Source of the DNA: Georgenia muralis
Lineage (GTDB): Bacteria; Actinomycetota; Actinomycetes; Actinomycetales; Actinomycetaceae
Reading direction: 5' to 3'
Length of the DNA stretch: 64,000 bases
NCBI RefSeq assembly: GCF_003814705.1
Contig: NZ_RKRA01000001.1
Coordinates: forward strand, 3,788,776-3,852,775
This document shows, piece after piece, positions 8,405 through 16,482 of the stretch (position 1 is the stretch's first letter; every line of letters begins with the position of its first letter). Below the pieces are notes generated by a model. That model searched no databases. It was given only the letters and a program-made list of their open reading frames with translations, and was not told where the DNA came from. Both the position numbers and the translations under genes were made by a program.

Positions 8405-9853
8405 CTACGGCAGCACGTGCCGCAGCGCCGCCCCGAGCGTGCGGTGCCGGAACGTGTAGCCGGACGCCTCGAGCCGGTCGCTGGAGACCCGCTGGCTCGC
8501 GTACGCCAGCTCCTGCGCCCCCTCGCTGCCCACCACCAGCCGCGGCCCGAACGACGGCACGGGCACCAGCGCCGGGCGGCGCAGCACTTTCCCGAGCGTG
8601 CGCGCGTACTCCGCGCCCCGCACCGGCTCAGGCCCGACGGCGTTGAGCGGCCCGGCGAGGTCGTCGGTGAGCACCGCGTGCGCGTACACCGACACGACGT
8701 CGTCGACCGAGATCCAGCTCTGCCACTGCTCGCGGTCGAGGGGGCCACCGAGTCCGACGGCGAACAGCGGGAGCAGCCGCGACAGCGAGCCCTCCGCCGG
8801 GCTCTGCACCAGACCGGTGCGCACGTTGACCACGCGGACGCCGGCCTTCTCCGCGGGTTCGGTGGCACCTTCCCACTCCCGGCACACCAGCGCGAGGAAC
8901 CCCGCGCCCGACGGCGAGTCCTCCGTCAGGGGCGCGTCGTCGCCGTCACCGTGCGGGTCCGTCCCGTAGTACCCGATGCCCGACGCGCAGACGAACGCGC
9001 GTCGCCGACCGTCTCCCGCGAGGTCTGCGAGAGCCCGCGCGATGAGCAGGGTGCCCTCGGCGCGGCTGGTGAGGATCTCGTCCTTGGCGGCCGCCGTGAA
9101 CCGTCCGCCGATGCTGCGCCCGGCGAGGTTGACGACGGCGTCCACGTCTCTCAGGGCCTCCGGGTCGAGCCGGCCCGCAGCGGGGTCCCAGCTGATCTCG
9201 TCGGAGGTCTCCGCGGGGCGGCGCACGAGGCGCAGCACCCGGTGCCCGCCGACGGAGAGCAGCGCGCACAGCTGCGTGCCGATGAGCCCCGACGCGCCGG
9301 CGACGGCGATCGTGCGGGGCCCGGCGTCGGCGTGGGCGGCGTGGAAGGCGAGGTCGTCGCGCAGCTGGACGGCGCGGTACTCCAGCACCCGCCGCAGCGT
9401 GGGCACGAGCGTCCCGGCGACGAGGTCGCTCTCCCGCGGCGCGACGACGTCGACGCTCTCGTGGAGGACCGTCCCGCCGCCGTCGGACTCGACGAAGCGG
9501 TGCTCGTGCACGATCCGGCCGAACGGACCGGTCGTCGTCACGCGGAAGCCGCGCGGCGGGTCGTAGGAGTCGTGGCGGCCGGTGGACTCGACCTGCCCCC
9601 GGCGCAGCCACCCGGGCAGGGCCGACGGCAGGGGCAGGGCCGCGGCCAGCGCGCCGAGCCCGGTCCCCAGCACACCGGGCGCGCCGACGGCGAGGCGGGC
9701 CTCGGAGCCGTCACGCAGCCCGTCGTCGGGCTCGGAGAGCACGGACCCGGCGAAGGGCGGCGTCAGCCGGACGAGGGCACCTGGCCGCTCGAACCAGGCG
9801 AAGACCCGCTCGCGCGGGTAGGGCAACGCGGTGCTGTGCTCGATGTGGGCCAC
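8405..9853 (-). CDS. TIGR01777-type epimerase with N-terminal SRPBCC domain
   Basis: 482 aa if GTG 9851-9853 is used; the frame runs on upstream, but VAHIEHSTALPYPRE is the natural SRPBCC start. Residues 1-160 are a START/SRPBCC ligand-binding fold (RVFAWFERPGALVRLTPPF). From about 175 there is an NAD(P)-binding Rossmann domain with AVAGASGLIG and VVNLAGRSI, then FVCASGIGYYG and a C-terminal DUF1731-like part ending FRHRTLGAALRHVLP. This fused architecture is common in actinobacteria. The substrate is unknown. Nothing in the neighbourhood narrows it. Confidence 0.88.
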   Translation of the reverse strand: MAHIEHSTALPYPRERVFAWFERPGALVRLTPPFAGSVLSEPDDGLRDGSEARLAVGAPGVLGTGLGALAAALPLPSALPGWLRRGQVESTGRHDSYDPPRGFRVTTTGPFGRIVHEHRFVESDGGGTVLHESVDVVAPRESDLVAGTLVPTLRRVLEYRAVQLRDDLAFHAAHADAGPRTIAVAGASGLIGTQLCALLSVGGHRVLRLVRRPAETSDEISWDPAAGRLDPEALRDVDAVVNLAGRSIGGRFTAAAKDEILTSRAEGTLLIARALADLAGDGRRRAFVCASGIGYYGTDPHGDGDDAPLTEDSPSGAGFLALVCREWEGATEPAEKAGVRVVNVRTGLVQSPAEGSLSRLLPLFAVGLGGPLDREQWQSWISVDDVVSVYAHAVLTDDLAGPLNAVGPEPVRGAEYARTLGKVLRRPALVPVPSFGPRLVVGSEGAQELAYASQRVSSDRLEASGYTFRHRTLGAALRHVLP

Positions 9854-9929
9854 ATCGCCATCGTGACACGCGCGCGCGTCGCGGGCCCGTCCGACGGCGA
9901 GGACCACCGCCCTGACCTGGCGAGGGTCG

Positions 9930-10331
9930 TCACCCGCCGGTCGGCGGATTCCTCGGGGCCCTCGCTGGGGTCGCGGCCGTCGGCGTCCTCGGCTGCTTCG
10001 GTCGCCTCGCCGCCTTGGGTGGGAGGGTGGCCACGTACTGCGCCGCCCGAGCGAGGAGGTCGCGGGCATCGGCGTCGTCGGGGACGGTGACGTACCCGCC
10101 CATCGGCCGCTCCTCGGGACCGAACCCGCGGGCGCCCTTCTCCCGCATCGCCACCAGATCGGCCTCCGGGAGCTTCACCCCGACGTCGGAGCCGAGGAGA
10201 CCGGCGAACATGTTCCCGCCGATGAAGGCCCCGAGGTTGCCGAACATCGGCTTGACCACCACGCGCGGGTCGTCCGGGACGAGGTCGCGGAATCGCGCCT
10301 TGTCCTCCTCGGTGGGCTTGGGCATCTGCAC
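9930..10331 (-). CDS. TfoX N-terminal-domain protein
   Basis: 133 aa from GTG 10329-10331, which has GAGGAGG at 6 bp; the ATG two codons later is the alternative. The body MPKPTEEDKARFRDLVPDD, VVVKPMFGNLGAF and GNMFAGLLGSDVGVKL matches the short TfoX N-terminal-domain proteins of actinobacteria. The C-terminal about 35 residues are a Pro/Arg/Thr/Ala-rich tail. TfoX in Haemophilus promotes competence, but these short actinobacterial homologues have no shown role in it. It is divergent from the TGT-like gene. Confidence 0.85.
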   Translation of the reverse strand: MQMPKPTEEDKARFRDLVPDDPRVVVKPMFGNLGAFIGGNMFAGLLGSDVGVKLPEADLVAMREKGARGFGPEERPMGGYVTVPDDADARDLLARAAQYVATLPPKAARRPKQPRTPTAATPARAPRNPPTGG

Positions 10332-10477
10332 GGTGGTCCTCCTCGAGGGGTACGTGGGCCCATCATCACCGATGGCCGACGCGGCGGGAAGGCAGGTCCC
10401 GAACAGGCTCCGCCGACGTCGACGCCACCTCACCCGCGCCTGCACGGCGACGGCGGCGAGGCCGCTGGCGCCCATCA

Positions 10478-10507
10478 TTGTCAGCGCGACGACGACGCGC
10501 GTAGCCT
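10478..10507 (+). promoter_or_regulatory. Candidate SigA-type promoter of the TGT-like gene set
   Basis: TTGTCA (10478-10483) and TAGCCT (10502-10507) are separated by 18 bp and lie 40 bp upstream of the ATG at 10548. Both hexamers fit high-GC actinobacterial housekeeping promoters (TTGACA / TANNNT). A GAAGGGG ribosome site lies between promoter and start. Confidence 0.4.
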
Positions 10508-10547
10508 GACGGGGATCTGGGCATGCATCCTGCGAAGGGGCTGCGAC

Positions 10548-11981
10548 ATGCCGAAGCCTAGATTCGTGCACAACCTCAAGCCCGACGCGGTCCAGGCCGC
10601 GGTGAGCGGGATGAGCGACCCGACGGGCTTCCTCATCTCCCCCGGCAACGCCATGGGTCAGAGCCTCGAGCTGACGCGGTTCGTCCGTGGGCGTGGCTGG
10701 GACCTGCTGGCCGACAACGGCAACTTCGACCACCTCACCCCCATAGCGCGCCGTTTCACCGTCGAGGCCACGGCTCTGCGCCGGGAGGTCACGCGGATCG
10801 AGCGCGGACTCGGCCACACGGTCCGCAACGGCGAGCTGCCTGGACCGCTGACCACTCGCTACCGCGGTCTCGCCACCCGTGTCCGACGCGCCGCCGTCGC
10901 CGCGGTCCCGCCCGACGCCGACCTCCTGGCCGCGCAGGTGGTGCTGGACCCCACCGCCGTCGTCGGTGTCGAGGACCTCACCATGGCGTGCTGGCTCCGC
11001 CTGGACATCGAGCCCGAGTACCTGCACCGGCCTCGCGGGAGCTACCGGCGCCTGAACCGCTCGGTCGCCAGACGGGCGACGGCGGCCGAGGCCGGCCTCG
11101 CGCCACGACTGGCCGGCGCGCACCTGCCCGTGGCGTCGGCGGTGTCCTTCAACACGGCCAAGGATGCCGGGCGGGAGTTCGCCGCCGCCGGGCTCAGCGG
11201 GATCGCCATGGGGTTCGGCGCCTACATGGCCGACGACCACTTTGCCGACCATCTCTACCGCGACCGGCGGCGCATCGACCTGGGGGCCAACCTCCCCCAG
11301 CGGTACACCCGCACCGCGGCTGCCGCCGTCGGCTTCTGGGAGGGCTACGAGGAGGTCGCCCACCAGCCGCCGCAGCGGTTCCACTTCCTCGGCATCGGCG
11401 CGCCGATCATGATCGCGGTGCTCACCCTGGCGGCGGCGCGCACGCCCGAGCTCAGCTTCGACGCGACCAGCCCGATCCTCGACGCCACCCAGGGCGGGAC
11501 GATCTACAGCGACCGGCCCGCCCACCTCAAGCTCCGTACCCGCAAGATCGCCCACCGCCTCGCCCGCGAGCCGGCGCTGACGTGGGACTGCCCGTGCCCG
11601 TTCTGCACCGACTTCACCGGCCGGCACCCCTTCGACTACCCCGCCGGCCACGCGTGGCTCACGGCCACCGGCGCCGCGGCCGTGAGCACTGCCGACCTGC
11701 AGCCGGCCGGCGCCCTGTTCACCGCCTTCCCGCTCCTCGCCGAGCCGCGAGCCGGTGAGCTGCGACGCGAGGTCAACTTCGCCCGGGTAGGGCACAACCA
11801 CTGGATCATCGACCGGCTCATGACGTCGCTGTCCCGCGCCGACGACGACGGCCGCCTGCGCGTGCGGGTGACCAACATCGTGCGCGACTACCAGGACTGC
11901 ACGACCCCGGTGTTCGCACGGGCGCTCGAGGTCGCCCTGGCCCTGGCCCGCGGTGACCCGATCCCGGCGCCCGGCCCGTAG
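10548..11981 (+). CDS. tRNA-guanine transglycosylase (TGT) superfamily enzyme, divergent
   Basis: 477 aa, ATG 10548. Landmarks match TGT in order. LADNGNF with D56 stands where TGT has DSGGFQ. FNTAKDAGREFAAAGLSGIAMGFGA (about 201-225) matches the GLxxIGFDGYAVGGL section. FLGIGAP (about 280-286) matches YLMGVGxP. SFDATSPILDA with D305 matches the FDCVMPTR nucleophile loop. CPCPFC gives zinc ligands C348, C350 and C353, and GHNHWIIDRLM supplies the fourth ligand H416, matching TGT HNxxxYQxLM. The Cys-to-His spacing is about 63 instead of about 26, so there is an insertion. TGT enzymes swap guanine for a 7-deazaguanine in tRNA, and the DpdA branch does so in DNA. No queuosine or preQ1 biosynthesis gene is nearby. 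Superfamily is fairly sure; substrate is unknown. Confidence 0.75.
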   Translation: MPKPRFVHNLKPDAVQAAVSGMSDPTGFLISPGNAMGQSLELTRFVRGRGWDLLADNGNFDHLTPIARRFTVEATALRREVTRIERGLGHTVRNGELPGPLTTRYRGLATRVRRAAVAAVPPDADLLAAQVVLDPTAVVGVEDLTMACWLRLDIEPEYLHRPRGSYRRLNRSVARRATAAEAGLAPRLAGAHLPVASAVSFNTAKDAGREFAAAGLSGIAMGFGAYMADDHFADHLYRDRRRIDLGANLPQRYTRTAAAAVGFWEGYEEVAHQPPQRFHFLGIGAPIMIAVLTLAAARTPELSFDATSPILDATQGGTIYSDRPAHLKLRTRKIAHRLAREPALTWDCPCPFCTDFTGRHPFDYPAGHAWLTATGAAAVSTADLQPAGALFTAFPLLAEPRAGELRREVNFARVGHNHWIIDRLMTSLSRADDDGRLRVRVTNIVRDYQDCTTPVFARALEVALALARGDPIPAPGP

Positions 11982-12081
11982 CCTCGCGAACCCCGCACCC
12001 CACGTCCCGACCACATGGAAGGAGGAAACACCCCCACCACCCACGCCCCGCCCCGGCGGGGCAGCGACCAGGAGGTTCGCG

Positions 12082-13464
12082 ATGACGGGCTTGCGCGCGT
12101 TGCCGCTGGAATCCTTACCCCCCTTCAACCAGACCGCACCCGACCTCGTCGGGGCGGCCGACCAGGCCCAGGAGACCTTCCGGGCCCTGCTCCTCGGGCG
12201 CAGCTGGGACCTGCTCCACAGCCACGCCGCCACCTTGTCCGGGCTGGCCCTCGCCCTGCTCGAGCACATCCATGCTCGAACGGGCGTGCACGCCTACCAC
12301 ACCACCTACCTCGCCGAGCGGGACGCCGGTCTCGCCCAGGTCTACGCCGCGCTCGCAGCGGACACCTCCGGCCAGGCCGACGACATCCGCGACGCCATGC
12401 TCACGCAGCTCACCGCCGAGCTGGGTGATCCCGCGGCCGCCCAGGCCGCTCTCGACGCACTGCTCGCCGGTACCCATCCCCTCTTCGACTCACGAGCGGC
12501 GGAGCGCTCCGCCGTCACCACCGAGCTCGACGTCGTCGTGCCCGCCTACGCGCAGACGGCGACGCTGGCGGCGCGCGCCGTCGCCGACTCCGGTCTGTAC
12601 AAGGCCTACGACATCACCACCGCCCTTGCCGCCGGCCCCGACCAGGAGGCCGACACCGAGACCGTCACCGACGAGGCCACGGTCCTGCGCACCCTGCACG
12701 ACGAGACCGTCGCCGCCCTCTTCACCCACCTCGACACCACCGACGACGGCCAAGGGCTCCTCGACCTCGCCGTCACTGTCGGCGAGCGAATCACCGCCCG
12801 CCTGCCCGTTTCGGCGCCGCTCGCGGGTGCCTACCTCGCCCTGCTGCACCAGCGGCCCGCCACGCAGGGCGCCCTGGCCCAGCACCGGGCCGTGCTGGAC
12901 GTCGTCGAGCTCCTCGAGCGGCTCCAGGTGCTCCTCGCATACGCACGCCTGGTCCAGGCCGAGATGGCCACCCCGGACCGCGGCCGCTGGTACGGCAACG
13001 AACGCCGTCGCACCGAGAACCGCCAGAGCCCCAGCGGCGTGCCTGCGGGTCAGCCCGCCGGCGCGCAGGCTCTGCGGGACGGCACGGGTGCGGAGGGCGA
13101 TCTCGTGAGCGTCGAGGGCCTGGTGTCGGGCCTGGGCATCGCGGATGATCCCGCACCGCCGAAGTTCTCCACCTTCTTCGACCTCACCGACCTCGACGAC
13201 GGCGCATCCGTGAGGGTCCGCGCGCACATGTTCTCCCTCGCCAACAACGGCGTCCAGGACGGTGCGTTCGTCCGGGTCAACGGGTTCGTCCGCCGGGCGG
13301 CACCGTGGGCGGCCCCCGTAGGCCTCGACGTCGACCGGGTCGACCTCACCGAGCTGCGCCGGCAGAGCTGGTACGACGACGTCACGGCCCGGGTGCGCCA
13401 CCACGCCCTGCTCTACCCCGACGGGATGAGCATGTTCTTCACGCCTGCTGTGCGATTGGACTGA
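12082..13464 (+). CDS. Unknown helical protein with possible C-terminal OB-fold, partner of TGT-like enzyme
   Basis: 460 aa, ATG 12082 with GGAGG at 6 bp. Residues 1-330 are almost wholly alpha-helical and Ala/Leu/Thr-rich, without TM segments or a signal peptide. A short polar linker (about 330-355, rich in R, N, Q, P and G) leads to a beta-rich end: EGDLVSVEGLVSGLG, STFFDLTDLDDGASVRVRAHM, then DGAFVRVNGFVRRAAPW. That alternation of strands with V-x-G-x-V is what an OB-fold looks like and suggests nucleic-acid binding. It follows the TGT-like gene by 100 bp and overlaps the next gene by one base (TGATG). No named family recognised. Confidence 0.7.
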   Translation: MTGLRALPLESLPPFNQTAPDLVGAADQAQETFRALLLGRSWDLLHSHAATLSGLALALLEHIHARTGVHAYHTTYLAERDAGLAQVYAALAADTSGQADDIRDAMLTQLTAELGDPAAAQAALDALLAGTHPLFDSRAAERSAVTTELDVVVPAYAQTATLAARAVADSGLYKAYDITTALAAGPDQEADTETVTDEATVLRTLHDETVAALFTHLDTTDDGQGLLDLAVTVGERITARLPVSAPLAGAYLALLHQRPATQGALAQHRAVLDVVELLERLQVLLAYARLVQAEMATPDRGRWYGNERRRTENRQSPSGVPAGQPAGAQALRDGTGAEGDLVSVEGLVSGLGIADDPAPPKFSTFFDLTDLDDGASVRVRAHMFSLANNGVQDGAFVRVNGFVRRAAPWAAPVGLDVDRVDLTELRRQSWYDDVTARVRHHALLYPDGMSMFFTPAVRLD

Positions 13465-13790
13465 TGACCATGCCATGCACCTCGGAGCTGGCCCGCCGGG
13501 ACGACAAGTGGACGGCCTGGGAGAACGCCTACGACGACTGGGAGGGCGCCAGGAATCTCGCCCTCGCCGCTGACGCCGCCATGCTCGCCACGTGCGGCGC
13601 CGCCATCTGGACCCTCGGCGGGCTGGGTTTCACGGCGGCCGCCTGCGCGGCCGCGGTGACGGCCCTGGCCATCGCCGTGTCGAACGCCGACACCGCCCGG
13701 GACAAGTCGAACAACGCCGGGGACGCCTACAAGACTTCCGCCGAGCGGTACAACGACTGCCTCGCCAAGTGCCGTCCGGGCACGAGCTGA
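13464..13790 (+). CDS. Small membrane protein of the TGT-like cassette
   Basis: 108 aa. ATG at 13464-13466 overlaps the preceding stop as TGATG, which indicates translational coupling. A polar N-terminus (ELARRDDKWTAWENAYDDW) is followed by one or two hydrophobic helices (about 32-75, Ala/Leu/Gly-rich) and a charged end with DCLAKCRPGTS. Five Cys are present (positions 5, 45, 59, 99 and 103), and the C-x3-C pair close to the C-terminus could bind metal or form a disulfide. It looks like the third member of one operon. No homologous family recognised. It ends two bases before the convergent MFS gene. Confidence 0.65.
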   Translation: MTMPCTSELARRDDKWTAWENAYDDWEGARNLALAADAAMLATCGAAIWTLGGLGFTAAACAAAVTALAIAVSNADTARDKSNNAGDAYKTSAERYNDCLAKCRPGTS

Positions 13791-13792
13791 CC

Positions 13793-14926
13793 TCACCGCC
13801 ACCGCGCGCGCGCCCGCACGACGAGGGCGCCCAGCACCGCCATCACCACCGCTGCGGCCGCGAAGTAGCGCGTCATGGCGCCCGCGCCCAGCGCCGCGGA
13901 CGCGGCCGCCGTCCCCGCCGCGCTGCCCACGAACAGGGCGGTGGCGAAGAGGCTCACCATGGTCGCCCGGGCCCGCGGGAGGGTCTCGGTCACCCAGTTC
14001 TGCAGCGTCGAGTGGAAGAAGGCCCAGCCCCCGGCGAGCAGGACGGCGGCTGCGAGGACGGCCGGGCCGGACCGGTCTGCCGCGAGCACGAGTGACGACG
14101 CCACCGTCATCACCGCCCCGGCGGCCATGAGGCTGGCCGGTCCCGTGCGCGAGCTCACCGCCTTGACCACGCGGGCGAAGACGACCACGCCCACCCCGTA
14201 GCCGGCGACCACCACGCCGGAGAGCGTCACCGACATCCCCCTCCCCTGCAGCAGGGCCGGCAGGAGCGGCAGGACGCCCAGCATGAGCCCGCCCTCGACG
14301 AACGCGACGGCGAGGAGGGCGCGGGCACGGCCGTCGCGGGCCACGGCCCCGAAGGCCCTCCGGTCGGTCCCGCCCACCACGCGTGACGGCTCCGGCATCG
14401 TCCGTGTCCACCACACCACCACCAGGGCGAGGACCCCGGGCAGCGCCAGCGCCGCCCGCCACCCGAGCGCGTCGCCGAGCACCGCGGCCACCACCGTCGC
14501 CAGCGCCGTGCCGAGCGCCATGGCGCGCATGACGTCGGTCAGCGGGCCGTGCCGGCGGGCGGCGTCGACGGCGTCACCGAGGTAGACCAGGGCACCCGGG
14601 ACCACGGCGGCCAGGGCAGCCCCGGTCAGACCCCGCAGGAGCACGAGGAGGGCGAAGGACGGCACGAGGAACGACGCGGTGGCGAGCACCCCGGCGACCG
14701 CGAGGGCCACGCGCACGGTCGGGACCCGGCCGAACCGGTCCGAGACCACCCCCCACCCGACCTGCATGACCCCGTACCCGACGAAGTACGCCGTCGCGGC
14801 GCCCGCCGCCACCTCGACGGAGACGCCGAGGTCGGCGGCGACGAGCGGGAGGACCGGCGCGATGAGCATCCGGTCGAACGAGCTGAGGAAGGTGACGGCC
14901 TGGAGCTGCCGGATGGTCCTGCGCAC
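13793..14926 (-). CDS. MFS transporter (drug-efflux type)
   Basis: 377 aa, about 12 TM segments. The N-terminus FLSSFDRMLIAPVLPLVAADLG and the loop 2-3 motif VSDRFGRVPTVR (the GxLxDRxGRR signature) place it in the drug:H+ antiporter group. The second half begins near 190 after MPEPSRVVGG. It is slightly shorter than the usual 390-420 aa but complete at both ends. It is probably monocistronic, since a strong hairpin (14946-14977) lies upstream of its start. The substrate cannot be told. Confidence 0.88.
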   Translation of the reverse strand: MRRTIRQLQAVTFLSSFDRMLIAPVLPLVAADLGVSVEVAAGAATAYFVGYGVMQVGWGVVSDRFGRVPTVRVALAVAGVLATASFLVPSFALLVLLRGLTGAALAAVVPGALVYLGDAVDAARRHGPLTDVMRAMALGTALATVVAAVLGDALGWRAALALPGVLALVVVWWTRTMPEPSRVVGGTDRRAFGAVARDGRARALLAVAFVEGGLMLGVLPLLPALLQGRGMSVTLSGVVVAGYGVGVVVFARVVKAVSSRTGPASLMAAGAVMTVASSLVLAADRSGPAVLAAAVLLAGGWAFFHSTLQNWVTETLPRARATMVSLFATALFVGSAAGTAAASAALGAGAMTRYFAAAAVVMAVLGALVVRARARWR

Positions 14927-14945
14927 GGCCCCGCCCCTCTCACGT

Positions 14946-14977
14946 CCGGGACCGGCGCGCGACGGCGCCGGTCCCGG
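14946..14977 (-). terminator. Strong hairpin terminator of the liv operon
   Basis: A perfect 13-bp inverted repeat (14946-14958 and 14965-14977, core CGGGACCGGCGC) with loop GCGACG begins 7 nt after the livF stop. It sits between livF and the downstream MFS gene on the same strand, so it should insulate the two. Confidence 0.75.
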
Positions 14978-14984
14978 GCGGGTC

Positions 14985-15719
14985 TCACGCGGCGGGGCGG
15001 CCGCCGAGGTAGAGGTCGCTCAGCTTCGGGTCCGCCAGCAGCTCGCGGGCGGGCCCGGTCGCGAACACGGTGCCGAGGTCGAGGACGCAGCCGATGTCGG
15101 CCATCTCGAGCGCGCGGCGGGCGTTCTGCTCGACGAGCAGCACGGCGACCCCCGCGTCACGCATGCGGGCGACCTGCTCGAACACCGTCGTCGTCCGCTT
15201 GGGGTCCAGGCCCATCGACGGCTCGTCGAGGAGGACGACGTCGGGGCTGACCATGAGCGCGCGGGCGAACTCCACCTGCTTCTGCTGCCCGCCCGAGAGC
15301 AGGCCCGCGGCGGCGCCCCACCGTTCGGCCACGACCGGGAAGACCTCCTTGACGAAGCCGGCGCGCTCGGACAGCGCCGCCCGGTCGGCGGAGGTGTACC
15401 CGCCGAGCATGACGTTCTCCTCCACCGTCATCTCGGGGAAGACGCTGTGTCCCTGCAGGACGTGCGACAGCCCGGCGCGCAGGAGCGTCTGCGGCCCGGA
15501 GCCGGTCATGTCCTTGCCGTTGAGGACGATGGATCCCGCGCGGGGCTTGAGCAGCCCGCTGGCGACCTTGAGCACGGTGGACTTGCCCGCACCGTTGGGG
15601 CCGACGAGGCACACGACCGTGCCGCGCGGGACCTCGACGGACAGCCCCCGCAGCACGAGGGCGGCCTTGCCGTACCCGGCCTCGATCCCCTTGAGCTCGA
15701 GGACGACGTCAGACGCCAA
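14985..15719 (-). CDS. livF: Branched-chain amino acid-type ABC importer, ATPase LivF
   Basis: 244 aa from TTG 15717-15719, chosen because GGAGG lies 7 bp upstream and no ATG or GTG fits; it overlaps the livG stop by 11 bp. It has Walker A GPNGAGKST, Q loop VLQGHSVF, a signature region LLSGGQQKQVEFARAL, Walker B VVLLDEPS and the switch His replaced in the usual LivF manner (LVEQN). LivF and LivG form the heteromeric cytoplasmic motor of the HAAT-family importer. It is the last gene of the operon, with a hairpin just downstream. Confidence 0.95.
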   Translation of the reverse strand: MASDVVLELKGIEAGYGKAALVLRGLSVEVPRGTVVCLVGPNGAGKSTVLKVASGLLKPRAGSIVLNGKDMTGSGPQTLLRAGLSHVLQGHSVFPEMTVEENVMLGGYTSADRAALSERAGFVKEVFPVVAERWGAAAGLLSGGQQKQVEFARALMVSPDVVLLDEPSMGLDPKRTTTVFEQVARMRDAGVAVLLVEQNARRALEMADIGCVLDLGTVFATGPARELLADPKLSDLYLGGRPAA

Positions 15720-16482
15720 GGTAGGCCTCCAGCACTCGCGGGTCGGACTGGATGAGGTCCGGCGTCCCGGTGGCGATCGGCGCGCCACGGTCGAAGACCA
15801 CGATGTGGTCGCACAGCTTCATGATGAGCTCCATGTTGTGCTCGACGATGAGGAAGGTGGTGCCCTCCGCGTTGAGCTCGCGGATGAGGACGGCGATCCG
15901 CTCGATGAGCGAGGGGTTCACCCCGCCGGCGGGCTCGTCGAGCATGACGAACGGCGGGTCGGACATGAGGGTCGAACCCAGCTCGAGGAGCTTCTGCTGG
16001 CCGTAGGAGAGGTCGCGTGCCTCGGCCGTCTCGAGGTGGTCGATGCCCACCCGGGCCAGCATCCGCCGGGCCCGCTCGACCGTCTCCGGCGAGTGGCTCC
16101 CGCCGAGGTAGTCCGCGAGCGAGTGCGGCTGGACGGCGACGAGCATGTTCTCCAGCACCGTCATCCGCGGGAAGGTCCGGCACAGCTGGAAGCTCCGCCC
16201 GAGCCCGGCGCGGGCGATCTTGTGCGGCGCCCAGCGGGTGACCTCCTTGTCGTGGAGGTAGACCCGACCGGAGTCGGGCTTGATCATCCCGGTCACGCAG
16301 TTGAAGAAGGTCGTCTTGCCCGAGCCGTTGGGCCCGATGAGGCCGTTGATCTTGCCGTCGAGGAAGGTCACCGTGGCGTCCTTGACGGCGTGGACCCCGC
16401 CGAAGGACTTCGTCAGCCCCTCGGTGCGCAGGATCGTCGTGCCGACGGCGGAGCCTGCGGGGGCGGTGTCGGCGGTGGTCAT
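15709..16482 (-). CDS. livG: Branched-chain amino acid-type ABC importer, ATPase LivG
   Basis: 257 aa. Walker A is GPNGSGKTT. LGRSFQLCRTFPRMTVLENML is the LivG-type Q-loop region, followed by signature LSYGQQKLLELGSTL, Walker B VMLDEPAGGVNP and the LIVEHNMELIM end. SYGQQ in place of SGGQQ is normal in LivG. The start overlaps the livM stop by 4 bp (ATGA), showing coupling. The N-terminal about 15 residues are an Ala/Thr-rich extension. Confidence 0.95.
   Translation of the reverse strand: MTTADTAPAGSAVGTTILRTEGLTKSFGGVHAVKDATVTFLDGKINGLIGPNGSGKTTFFNCVTGMIKPDSGRVYLHDKEVTRWAPHKIARAGLGRSFQLCRTFPRMTVLENMLVAVQPHSLADYLGGSHSPETVERARRMLARVGIDHLETAEARDLSYGQQKLLELGSTLMSDPPFVMLDEPAGGVNPSLIERIAVLIRELNAEGTTFLIVEHNMELIMKLCDHIVVFDRGAPIATGTPDLIQSDPRVLEAYLGV

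Noticed and set aside
10326-12269. A long upstream extension of the TfoX-like frame
   Set aside because: It runs antisense through the TGT-like gene and has no family features; the TfoX start at 10331 has its own GAGGAGG site.
13464-13790. Small protein read as a phage holin or toxin
   Set aside because: It has Cys pairs and is translationally coupled to a helical/OB gene; there are no phage genes or lysis motifs around it.
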